Notes under the pieces: model-generated
What the model was told of the DNA's origin: nothing
The model's database searches: none
What the model saw: only the letters and a program-made list of their open reading frames with translations
Position numbers and translations under genes: made by a program
From: Firmicutes bacterium UBA3932
Lineage (GTDB): Bacteria > Bacillota > Clostridia > Peptostreptococcales > Anaerovoracaceae
DNA: 7,347 nt
NCBI GenBank assembly: GCA_002385825.1
Contig: DGEG01000155.1
Span: 1 to 7,347, forward strand
Direction of reading: 5' to 3'
Shown: one piece after another, positions 1 to 4,754 of the stretch
How the letters are laid out: each line of letters opens with the position of its first letter
Numbering within the stretch: position 1 is the stretch's first letter

Positions 1-597
1 ATCCAGGTCGTTTAAGCCAAAGGGAGTGGGCTCGGTAACGAGCAGGCAAAAGTCGCTTTCTTTCACCGCTGCTACTACCGGGCAGGATGTCCCGGGCGGG
101 GCATCGATGATAACGACTTTGCCGGAATCCATCTTGCTCTTGACGGCATTGATCAAGGGCGGCGACATGGCTTCACCGGGATTTAGACGTCCATGCAGGA
201 AATCGATCCCCTGAGCGGACCCCTTTTCCATAACACCGATACAGCGGGGCGTTTCGGTAATGGCTTTCTGCGGGCAAAAATAAGAACAACTGCCACAACC
301 ATGGCAGAGTTCAGGGAAAACCAGGACATGCTCCTTAAGCACAGCCAGAGCATTAAAGGCGCACACTTCCCCGCAACGCCCACAGAAAGTGCACTTTTCC
401 TCATTTATCTCAGGGACAGGAATGTTTACCTTTTCCGAAGTATCAAGAGCAGGCTTTAAAAAAATATGGGCATTGGGCTCCTCCACATCGCAATCTATAA
501 ATTGAAGCTTTTCCGTTTGCTTTAAGGCCATGGCAAGGTTAACGGCGACAGTTGTCTTCCCCGTCCCACCTTTGCCGCTGGCAACAGCTATAATCAT
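1..597 (-). CDS. MinD/Mrp-family P-loop ATPase with inserted 2[4Fe-4S] ferredoxin domain (3' end cut off)
   Basis: Cytoplasmic ATPase of the MinD superfamily that carries a ferredoxin-like insert, as in Fe-S carrier and 'orange protein'-type metal-cluster systems. The visible 199 residues start with the deviant Walker A motif GKGGTGKTT (8-16) and the FIDCDVEEPN segment (33-42). Two CxxCxxCxxxC motifs follow: C69, C72, C75, C79 and C98, C101, C104, C108. Then comes the switch/Walker B-like segment VVIIDAPPGTSCP (161-173) and the conserved LLVTEPTPFG (185-194). The reading frame is open to the window edge, so the C-terminal part (about 80-100 residues by family length) is missing. I chose ATG 597 because the GGAG of GGAGAGATGGAG lies 8 nt upstream; ATG 603 would leave only 2 nt. 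It is last of the visible minus-strand cluster, about 77 nt after the Fur-family gene. Known: such ATPases bind Fe-S clusters and often sit beside NifX-domain proteins. Inferred: it assembles or delivers a metal cluster together with the neighbouring NifX-like protein. Confidence 0.9.
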   Translation of the reverse strand, partial: MIIAVASGKGGTGKTTVAVNLAMALKQTEKLQFIDCDVEEPNAHIFLKPALDTSEKVNIPVPEINEEKCTFCGRCGEVCAFNALAVLKEHVLVFPELCHGCGSCSYFCPQKAITETPRCIGVMEKGSAQGIDFLHGRLNPGEAMSPPLINAVKSKMDSGKVVIIDAPPGTSCPVVAAVKESDFCLLVTEPTPFGLNDLD

Positions 598-673
598 CTC
601 CATCTCTCCATTTCTGCACTTAAACCGGCAACCATATTCAGGTATATCCGGAAAAAGCGAGCGAAAACCTTCT

Positions 674-1111
674 CTAGGTCTTTTTTTCGTAACATTTATC
701 ACAATAACCAAAAAACTGGACAATGCACGAGGTAACCTTAAAGCCGTGACTGCCTGACAACAGCTGCTCTGAGTATACGCCGTCCGCTTCAGATATTTTG
801 CCGCAGGAAAGACAGATCAGGTGACAGTGCATCAGGTCACGTTTAAGTTCGTAGCGGGTACACCCGTCCTCCAAAACCAGGTTCTGGACAATGGAAAGAT
901 TCGTAAAAAGTTCCAAGGTCCGGTATACCGTGGCCAACCCGATGCTTGGATAATATTTTTTGGCATAACGATAAATTTCTTCGGCAGAAGGATGCTCGCC
1001 CCGCCCGGCATTGGTCAGCGCCAGCAGTACGGACTTCCGTTGAGGAGTCAGGCGATATCTATTTTCCAGAAGCCTGTTTATTCCCGGAAGTTTTTCCTGT
1101 TCAGACGGCAT
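674..1111 (-). CDS. Fur-family metal-dependent transcriptional regulator
   Basis: Full-length 145-residue Fur-family repressor. The N-terminal winged helix spans about residues 10-85, with the usual LTPQRKSVL (21-29) and the recognition-helix segment GLATVYRTLELF (58-69). The C-terminal dimerisation and metal domain includes HCHLICLSCGKI (95-106). Structural zinc ligands are C100/C103 and C137/C140. Candidate regulatory-site ligands are H40, E88, H95, H97 and E108, with the same spacing as H33, E81, H88, H90, E101 of E. coli Fur. Two glutamates sit where peroxide-sensing PerR has aspartates (D85, D104), so iron-sensing Fur is more likely than PerR. The ATG at 1111 has an AGGAGG about 12 nt upstream, a rather long gap, but no better in-frame start is seen. 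It follows the second DUF5320 gene after 129 nt and precedes the MinD ATPase gene, so it may control its own cluster; a Fur-box match is at 2425-2443. Confidence 0.92.
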   Translation of the reverse strand: MPSEQEKLPGINRLLENRYRLTPQRKSVLLALTNAGRGEHPSAEEIYRYAKKYYPSIGLATVYRTLELFTNLSIVQNLVLEDGCTRYELKRDLMHCHLICLSCGKISEADGVYSEQLLSGSHGFKVTSCIVQFFGYCDKCYEKKT

Positions 1112-1240
1112 AACTGACTCAATCCTCCTGCTTTTTCATTTTTTAAGTCCTCTACGCTCCCGATTGCCGCCATACTCTCCATCTTTTTAAAAGAAGCTCT
1201 TTCCCGCGGCAATGAAAAACAATTACCTCTCTGGACAATG
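1112..1240 (-). other. Gap between DUF5320 gene and fur-like gene; weak promoter candidate
   Basis: This 129-nt minus-strand gap shows no convincing gene. It holds a weak promoter-like pair (TTGCCG, 17 nt, TAAAAA; each 4/6 matches to consensus) that could give the Fur-family gene its own transcript. A weak 6-bp hairpin (GGTAAT/ATTGCC) lacks a T-tract and is not called a terminator. Whether fur is co-transcribed with the upstream genes cannot be decided from sequence. Confidence 0.3.
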
Positions 1241-1516
1241 CTACTGTTTCTCTTTAGGCCCGCTAATATCTTCGAGCCTGTCTTCAAGCATCCTGAGCTG
1301 TTCTCTCAGATACTCTGCCTGCCTTTCCAGGAACATCTTTTCGCTGGGGACCGCCCTTCTATAAGGCCGCGGATGGGGATAACCGAATCCCCGCCAGCCT
1401 CTGTACCCCGGAGCAGGGTTTGTATAACCAGGCAGGGAATATCCACGGCAGTAACCTGCGCCACGTCCAGTTCCCGGTCCAAAACCCATCGGTCCAGTAC
1501 CGTCTCCTCCAGGCAT
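1241..1516 (-). CDS. DUF5320-type small Gly-rich protein with C-terminal coiled coil
   Basis: Small 91-residue protein of unknown function. The N-terminal signature MPGGDGTGPMGFGPGTGRG (1-19), with a GYC triad at 21-23, is typical of DUF5320-family proteins, which commonly sit next to NifX-domain proteins and MinD-type ATPases in anaerobes. Residues 24-55 are rich in Gly, Pro, Tyr and Arg and probably unstructured. Residues 59-85 (Lys/Glu/Leu/Arg-rich, with LEDRLEDI at the end) look like an amphipathic helix or coiled coil, suggesting self-association or a partner contact. GGAGGTG lies 8 nt before ATG 1516, a strong ribosome binding site. It is the second of two adjacent DUF5320-like genes; unlike the first, it has the helix and lacks the Arg-rich tail. 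No signal peptide or membrane segment is seen, so it is likely cytoplasmic. A role with the NifX/MinD proteins is inferred only from context. Confidence 0.85.
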   Translation of the reverse strand: MPGGDGTGPMGFGPGTGRGAGYCRGYSLPGYTNPAPGYRGWRGFGYPHPRPYRRAVPSEKMFLERQAEYLREQLRMLEDRLEDISGPKEKQ

Positions 1517-1552
1517 TTTTCAGCACCTCCATTTCCAAGTATTTTTTACCAT

Positions 1553-1578
1553 TATCATCTACCACTATCATCTACCAC
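1553..1578. repeat. Perfect 13-bp tandem duplication over the end of a DUF5320 gene
   Basis: TATCATCTACCAC occurs twice without a gap (1553-1565 and 1566-1578). The second copy covers the TAG stop (1572-1574) and the preceding Trp codon of the upstream DUF5320-like gene; the first copy lies in the intergenic gap. It looks like a replication-slippage duplication that left the reading frame intact. Confidence 0.85.
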
Positions 1579-1784
1579 CAGTAGCGGCGTCTCCGGCCGC
1601 CACCCCGGCCTCTTCCCCTTAAACCCAGGCACAAACGAAATAAATTCAAAAACAGATAACCGGGACGCCTGTTGAAAAAAGGTAAAGAAGCCCTTCTTTT
1701 GCTAACAGGCGAAATACAATAACCGCGCCCTCCACCCGTTAGTGGTCCGTCACCCAATGGGCCCATGCCATCAAAACCCGGCAT
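1572..1784 (-). CDS. DUF5320-like small Gly-rich protein with Arg/Gly-rich tail
   Basis: Predicted 70-residue protein starting with MPGFDGMGPLGDGPLTGGG (1-19) and a GYC triad at 21-23, matching the N-terminal pattern of the next gene (MPGGDGTGPMGFGPGTGRG...GYC). It ends in an RGRGRGGGRRRR run (57-68) followed by Tyr-Trp-Trp. Residues 43-55 are hydrophobic (YLFLNLFRLCLGL) but too short and Arg-interrupted for a confident membrane span. A GTG at 1790 is possible, but the GGAGG leaves only about 2 nt before it, whereas ATG 1784 is about 8 nt away and reproduces the family N-terminus. The gene lies 29 nt downstream of the NifX-like gene, so the two are almost certainly co-transcribed. The Gly/Arg tail resembles the tail of the NifX-like neighbour. 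Function is unknown; a role in metal-cofactor handling is inferred from neighbours. Confidence 0.78.
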   Translation of the reverse strand: MPGFDGMGPLGDGPLTGGGRGYCISPVSKRRASLPFFNRRPGYLFLNLFRLCLGLRGRGRGGGRRRRYWW

Positions 1785-1813
1785 ATTCACTACCTCCTTA
1801 CTTTTTATACCGG

Positions 1814-2227
1814 TTACCGGAAACCTCTTCTTCTCCCGCCGCCTCCTCTCCCAAGGCCGAAATGGGAAGGAACCGTGGATTCAGCAACAAGCCTTAACTT
1901 ACCCTGCTGAAACTGCTCCAGGGTCTCCGCCACTGTCCCGCTGATTCCTGTATAGACTTTGACACCCCCTGAATTCAATACAGCAAGAGCCTTCGGCCCG
2001 ATGTTACCGACAAGTACCGTATTTACACCTTTATCCACTAAAAACTGCGCCGCTTGAACACCGGCGCCTCCCGACGCCCCCACACTTGGGTTCGGAACGG
2101 CCTGATGCTGCTTTTGATCGGCACTGACCAAAACATAATAAAAACATCGTCCAAAACGCTGGTCCACTACGCAATCCAATCCCGGTCCTTGCGAGCAAAT
2201 GGCGATCTTCAGTTCTCTCTCCCCCAT
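1814..2227 (-). CDS. NifX/NifB-type dinitrogenase iron-molybdenum cofactor-binding domain protein
   Basis: Single-domain protein of the NifX/NifB C-terminal family (dinitrogenase Fe-Mo cofactor biosynthesis domain), whose members bind Fe-S or Mo-Fe-S clusters in the cytoplasm. Visible features (numbered from ATG 2227): KIAICSQGPGLDCVVDQRFGRC (7-28) with two Cys, the Gly/Ala-rich GGAGVQAAQFLVDKGV (53-68), VLVGNIGPKALAVLN (71-85) and KVYTGISGTV (90-99). The protein ends in a Gly/Arg tail (GLGRGGGGRRRGFR, 124-137). The start is uncertain. The domain begins at KIAIC, and family members usually start one residue before it. Here that residue is a CTG codon at 2212 with GGGGGAG about 6 nt upstream, so a CTG start is possible. 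ATG 2227 and ATG 2251 are alternatives, both with weak ribosome binding sites; the in-frame TTG at 2296 falls inside a candidate -10 box. It is the first gene of the minus-strand cluster. A nitrogenase role is not implied, as no nif structural genes are seen. Confidence 0.88.
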   Translation of the reverse strand: MGERELKIAICSQGPGLDCVVDQRFGRCFYYVLVSADQKQHQAVPNPSVGASGGAGVQAAQFLVDKGVNTVLVGNIGPKALAVLNSGGVKVYTGISGTVAETLEQFQQGKLRLVAESTVPSHFGLGRGGGGRRRGFR

Positions 2228-2290
2228 CCATGGCAGTATTTTTTTAAACATCTGCTTATCATTCTCAAAGCACCCACGGTATTTTCCCCT

Positions 2291-2319
2291 ATTCAATGAA
2301 AATTATGAGCATATGTCAA
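2291..2319 (-). promoter_or_regulatory. Candidate proximal promoter P2 of the NifX-DUF5320 cluster
   Basis: Minus-strand TTGACA (2319-2314), 17-nt spacer, then TTGAAT (2296-2291; 4/6 match to TATAAT). The -35 box lies inside the left copy of the 20-bp direct repeat. If used, transcription would start near 2284, ruling out a TTG start at 2296 for the NifX-like gene. Confidence 0.45.
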
Positions 2320-2363
2320 ATATAATTTTAAACCGTTAATGAACATATGTCAAATATAATTTT
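2310..2363. repeat. Two 20-bp direct repeats, 34-bp period, each containing a -35 box
   Basis: CATATGTCAAATATAATTTT is found at 2310-2329 and again, identical, at 2344-2363. Read on the minus strand, each copy contains TTGACA followed by the palindrome CATATG. The copies are 34 bp apart (about 3.2 helical turns). They may be a duplicated promoter module or paired sites for a regulator. Confidence 0.85.
2325..2353 (-). promoter_or_regulatory. Candidate distal promoter P1 of the NifX-DUF5320 cluster
   Basis: Minus-strand TTGACA (2353-2348), exactly 17 nt, then TAAAAT (2330-2325; 5/6 match). This is the best sigma-A type promoter upstream of the NifX-like gene. The -35 box comes from the right copy of the 20-bp repeat and the -10 box from the end of the left copy, so the duplication itself creates the spacing. 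Confidence 0.6.
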
Positions 2364-2424
2364 TGAGCAAGTTGCCTCCTGAGACACGATTGACACCGTT
2401 ATAGCGCTATTTAGTGCAGATAAT

Positions 2425-2443
2425 GAAAATGATAATCTTTATC
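2425..2443. promoter_or_regulatory. Fur-box-like operator (17/19 match)
   Basis: GAAAATGATAATCTTTATC matches the classical Fur consensus GATAATGATAATCATTATC at 17 of 19 positions, and another GATAAT hexamer adjoins on the left (2419-2424). It lies about 70 bp upstream of the P1 -35 box of the cluster that encodes a Fur-family regulator. A weak minus-strand -10 (TATAAC, 2403-2398) would put a further promoter directly next to it. Which transcript it controls is not settled. Confidence 0.6.
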
Positions 2444-2497
2444 TTACACCGAAACCTGTAAGTTTGATACTACCTTTAAATAGGGCAAAAGAAATAA

Positions 2498-2585
2498 TTA
2501 GTGCCTCCTTGAAAAACACATTCTTTGAAAACTTAAGCACGCAATGAATCCTAAGGATTTCAGGGTGTTTTTCAGGAGGCACTGA
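2498..2585. repeat. Long imperfect inverted repeat with a 45-nt loop
   Basis: The arm GTGCCTCCTTGAAAAACAC (2501-2519) is matched by its reverse complement at 2565-2582 with a single missing base, and pairing extends weakly outward to 2498/2585. The loop contains a smaller palindrome, AATCC-TAA-GGATT (2547-2559). It lies 19 nt beyond the stop of the flavoprotein gene, so on the minus strand it could act as a terminator or 3' stabilising structure (followed by AATTATTT). It could instead be a small non-autonomous element with terminal inverted repeats; no target duplication is apparent. Confidence 0.6.
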
Positions 2586-2603
2586 GGACCGGCCGGCATT
2601 AAA

Positions 2604-3980
2604 TCAAAACACCAACTCTTCATTGAGATGGCTGCAGTTGGTAGCTATGGCATTCATAGCAGCTGCGTTTATTGGATATGTGATGGGAGATGGTGAAACC
2701 AAAGGATGTGTTGCCGCTTGAAAGGTATTGAGTTCAGTAGCTGTAGTGTTCTTTTGAATAGCCAGACTCAAAATATTAATTATCTCGGCAACTGTGTTTC
2801 CGCCGGAGATTTGGGCTCCAAGGATAACACCAGAACACCTGGAGAATATTAATTTGATATTGACTGCCTGTGCATCGGGCAAAGAGCCAGGGTGTCGATC
2901 CATGGTCTTGAATTCGCCGATCATAAGACTAAAACCTTCCTGCCTCGCTTTAGCCTCCGTAAGACCGGCTGCCGCATACGTTTTCCCAAATATTTTTGTT
3001 GAAAAGGTGCTTATCGTTCCTTTGTTGGCACGGATTAACCTCAACTGGAATGCATTACTGCCGGCTATTTTAGCTTCCATTGCCGCGGTTGAGGCCAACA
3101 GCAGCGGTACGTCTTTTCCTGTAAAAAAGCATTTCTTTTCAGCGCAGTCGCCAACAGCAAAAATATCGGGATCGCTGGTCCTCATATATTGATCAACAAT
3201 AATTGCGCCCTTGGCGTTTACTTCCAATCCGCATTCTTTTCCTAATGCGCTATTAGGTTTCACTCCCAGCCCCAAGATAACTATATCCGCTGGGATAATC
3301 TGGCCACCCTCCAATTCAACGGCCTCTACAGATTTTTCACCGAGTATTCTAGTTACCTTGGTATTTGTCATCACATGAACACCATTATTGCCTAACATCG
3401 ATTCAATGTCATCTGTATACTTCTTGTCGAAGGCCTGCCATAAGCATGAGTCTGCCATTTCAATCAGCGTGACATTCTTGCCTAATAGCTTTATCTGCTC
3501 AGCAAATTCTACCCCGATGAATCCTCCCCCGATCACAGCAACATTCTGTGCCGGCTCCAGCTTCTCAAAAATTTTGCGCAAATGATCTTCGTCTTTTTTT
3601 ATCGGAAAAACGTTATCCAGATCATGGCCTGGAATAAATGTCGGGATAATCGGCAGAGAACCGGTAGCAATGACCAGCTTTTTGTACTCAACAACTCCAT
3701 TTTTCCCGGTAGTTACTGTTTTCTGCATCCTGTTTATTTCAAGTGCACTATCAATAATCAGATTGATATTCGCATTAGTCAGCATAGAGTCCGGAATAAT
3801 GTTCTTCTTCAAATCACGCAGGGTTCCATAAATATATGGGATCCCGCAAGGAACCATGACTGTTTCGGTTTCGCGAATCAAGGTAATATCAACATCCTCC
3901 CCATAGGCTTTTCGCGCCATTGTAGCAGTCAGGATCCCGCCTGCACTTCCCCCGATTACCAATAAATCTGTTTTTTTCAT
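2604..3980 (-). CDS. FAD-dependent pyridine nucleotide-disulfide oxidoreductase (CoA-disulfide reductase / NADH oxidase type)
   Basis: Complete 458-residue cytoplasmic flavoprotein of the CoA-disulfide reductase / NADH oxidase / NADH:sulfur oxidoreductase group. These enzymes use NAD(P)H to reduce a disulfide, polysulfide or oxygen through FAD and a single redox Cys. Visible: N-terminal FAD-binding VIGGSAGG (8-15); active-site VPCGIPYIYG (43-52) with C45; ATG motif (105-107); NAD(P)H-binding VIGGGFIGVEFAE (149-161); second FAD segment DIFAVGDCAE (272-281); and a C-terminal dimerisation domain from about 325, including TKIFGKTYAAAGLTE (328-342). ATG 3980 is preferred over a further-upstream start because GGGAGGAG lies about 7 nt before it and the protein then begins directly with the FAD fold. 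The gene stands alone, with the inverted repeat after it and transposon debris before it. Substrate cannot be fixed from sequence: CoA disulfide, polysulfide, or oxygen/peroxide detoxification in an anaerobe are all possible. Confidence 0.92.
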   Translation of the reverse strand: MKKTDLLVIGGSAGGILTATMARKAYGEDVDITLIRETETVMVPCGIPYIYGTLRDLKKNIIPDSMLTNANINLIIDSALEINRMQKTVTTGKNGVVEYKKLVIATGSLPIIPTFIPGHDLDNVFPIKKDEDHLRKIFEKLEPAQNVAVIGGGFIGVEFAEQIKLLGKNVTLIEMADSCLWQAFDKKYTDDIESMLGNNGVHVMTNTKVTRILGEKSVEAVELEGGQIIPADIVILGLGVKPNSALGKECGLEVNAKGAIIVDQYMRTSDPDIFAVGDCAEKKCFFTGKDVPLLLASTAAMEAKIAGSNAFQLRLIRANKGTISTFSTKIFGKTYAAAGLTEAKARQEGFSLMIGEFKTMDRHPGSLPDAQAVNIKLIFSRCSGVILGAQISGGNTVAEIINILSLAIQKNTTATELNTFQAATHPLVSPSPITYPINAAAMNAIATNCSHLNEELVF

Positions 3981-3997
3981 TCTTTTTCTCCTCCCCA

Positions 3998-4013
3998 GTA
4001 AAATTATTTTTAC
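3998..4013. promoter_or_regulatory. Small palindrome upstream of the flavoprotein gene
   Basis: GTAAAA-TTAT-TTTTAC is a perfect 6-bp-arm inverted repeat 18 nt upstream of the flavoprotein start, just before its ribosome binding site. It could be a repressor operator, but it does not match a box I can name, and no convincing -35/-10 pair is seen nearby. Confidence 0.35.
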
Positions 4014-4058
4014 CAGTATTTGGCTGACCCGGACCTTAAGAATTGTGTACAACATCTT

Positions 4059-4260
4059 TCAGACTCGGTGATTGATGTAATCCCCCCGGGACTTCTCCTT
4101 CGGGAGGCCTTCACCTTGACAGTCGCTAGCAGGGTTTTTCTGCGGTGGTACCAAGCGGTTCCGGATACGATAACTTTCACTCCGCAGGCAATAACATGAG
4201 CATGATGGAGCAACCGGTCTAACCAAATTGTTTTGTTTACACCGGATAAGTCCTCTCAAA
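4059..4260 (-). pseudogene. Decayed remnant of an IS21-type istB transposition gene
   Basis: On the minus strand one frame reads LDRLLHHAHVI (about 4222-4190), followed in a different frame by SESYRIRN (about 4180-4155). Joined, these match the conserved C-terminus of IstB, the IS21-family ATP-binding transposition helper (LLDRLLHHSHV...GESYRLR). The family match is from memory. The switch of frame shows a small indel near 4182-4190. No IstB Walker motifs and no istA are present, so only the gene's tail remains. The rest of the stretch to about 4059, with its GC-rich segment and a CTCC-TTCG-GGAG hairpin near 4095-4110, may be the former element end, but I see no convincing terminal repeat. 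The 3981-4306 interval otherwise holds no gene. Confidence 0.5.
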
Positions 4261-4269
4261 GATAAATAA

Positions 4270-4289
4270 GCCCGGGAGTTAACCCGGGC
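4270..4289 (-). terminator. Rho-independent terminator of the small Cys-rich gene
   Basis: A 7-bp GC-rich stem, GCCCGGG/CCCGGGC, encloses a 6-nt loop; on the minus strand it is followed by TTATTTATCTTT. It lies 17 nt after the stop codon of the 54-residue Cys-rich gene, as expected for its terminator. The T-tract is interrupted, so efficiency may be moderate. Confidence 0.65.
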
Positions 4290-4306
4290 CAATCCGGTCA
4301 GCATAT

Positions 4307-4471
4307 TTATTCATGTGACCACTCGGTACGCTCCTGATTATTCTTATTTTTTTTGTCTACACAGGGATGGTCTTTGACATCCCCATGACATTCCCTGATT
4401 CTTTCCGGGCTGCATTTTCCGGGTTCACCTTTCTTCTCAGGATGTAGGCAATGACAATTGCACATTTTCAT
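4307..4471 (-). CDS. 54-residue Cys/His-rich protein, candidate metal-binding protein
   Basis: I do not recognise a characterised family. The predicted protein has six Cys (C4, C6, C8, C20, C28, C37) and five His (H7, H10, H29, H35, H52). The N-terminus MKMCNCHCLHPEKK packs three Cys and two His into seven residues, and the core has CSPERIRECHGD (20-31) then HPC (35-37). The C-terminal 17 residues are polar and charged. No membrane segment or signal peptide is seen, so it is probably a small soluble metal- or cluster-binding protein. Evidence that it is real: GGAGGGGAGGGAA directly before ATG 4471, a near-consensus promoter (4491-4519) and a hairpin terminator 17 nt after the TAA. The second ATG (4465) is a less favoured start. 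It is divergent from the NikBCD-like operon, with a NikR-like operator between them, suggesting but not proving a nickel-related role. Confidence 0.75.
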   Translation of the reverse strand: MKMCNCHCLHPEKKGEPGKCSPERIRECHGDVKDHPCVDKKNKNNQERTEWSHE

Positions 4472-4490
4472 TTCCCTCCCCTCCTTCTAT

Positions 4491-4519
4491 ATTCTAATTT
4501 CCATAACCTTTTAAGTCAA
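4491..4519 (-). promoter_or_regulatory. Near-consensus promoter of the small Cys-rich gene
   Basis: Minus-strand TTGACT (4519-4514; 5/6), exactly 17 nt, then TAGAAT (4496-4491; 5/6). Transcription would start near 4484, giving a leader of only about a dozen nt that is almost entirely the ribosome binding site. Confidence 0.7.
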
Positions 4520-4587
4520 CATTTGAAAAAATAGCTTAAAAATATTTGGAGTGAAGCAGGAATACTATGTCTGCATATAGAATATGA

Positions 4588-4614
4588 GTGTTACTAATAT
4601 AAAAATAGTAACAC
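4588..4614. promoter_or_regulatory. NikR-type nickel operator candidate (GTGTTAC-N13-GTAACAC)
   Basis: GTGTTACTA (4588-4596) and its exact reverse complement TAGTAACAC (4606-4614) flank 9 AT-rich nt. Written as 7-mers this is GTGTTAC-N13-GTAACAC, the form I recall being reported for NikR sites in Desulfovibrio and Geobacter (N13 or N14). It stands in the divergent region between the Cys-rich gene and the NikBCD-like operon. A TATAAA at 4598-4603 inside the site could be a -10 box, though no good -35 accompanies it. Confidence 0.65.
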
Positions 4615-4669
4615 ATCAAACAAATGCGCCCTGCACTCGCGTTTTACTTTTCTTTTATTTTTTGCCCAT

Positions 4670-4699
4670 TTGATAACACGAATTTTAAATTCGTAACAT
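4670..4699 (+). promoter_or_regulatory. Candidate nik operon promoter with a palindrome in its spacer
   Basis: TTGATA (4670-4675; 5/6), 18 nt, TAACAT (4694-4699; 4/6). The spacer is filled by a near-perfect palindrome, ACGAATTT-T-AAATTCGT (4678-4694), a typical repressor position. The promoter is about 55 nt upstream of the first nik-like gene and about 55 nt downstream of the NikR-like site. Alternative -10-like hexamers (TATTAT, TATACT) at 4706-4714 lack good -35 boxes. Confidence 0.4.
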
Positions 4700-4754
4700 T
4701 AAATCTATTATACTACTCGTCATGCTGCTCTCTTTTTCTTGGGAGGATTAATTG

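Noticed and set aside
1238..1675. Long plus-strand open frame opposite the two DUF5320-like genes
   Set aside because: It is antisense to two genes with recognisable family signatures and good ribosome binding sites, and its translation resembles no protein family.
2228..2296. N-terminal extension of the NifX-like protein from a TTG at 2296
   Set aside because: The TTG overlaps the candidate -10 box of the proximal promoter, has no ribosome binding site, and the extension has no family counterpart.
2390..2424. Plus-strand promoter TTGACA...GATAAT driving a Fur-regulated small RNA
   Set aside because: The gap between the two boxes is 23 nt, too long for a normal promoter; kept only as a remote possibility for the inverted-repeat region.
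2794..3192. Plus-strand open frame opposite the flavoprotein gene
   Set aside because: It lies wholly inside a complete, motif-rich minus-strand gene and has no family features.
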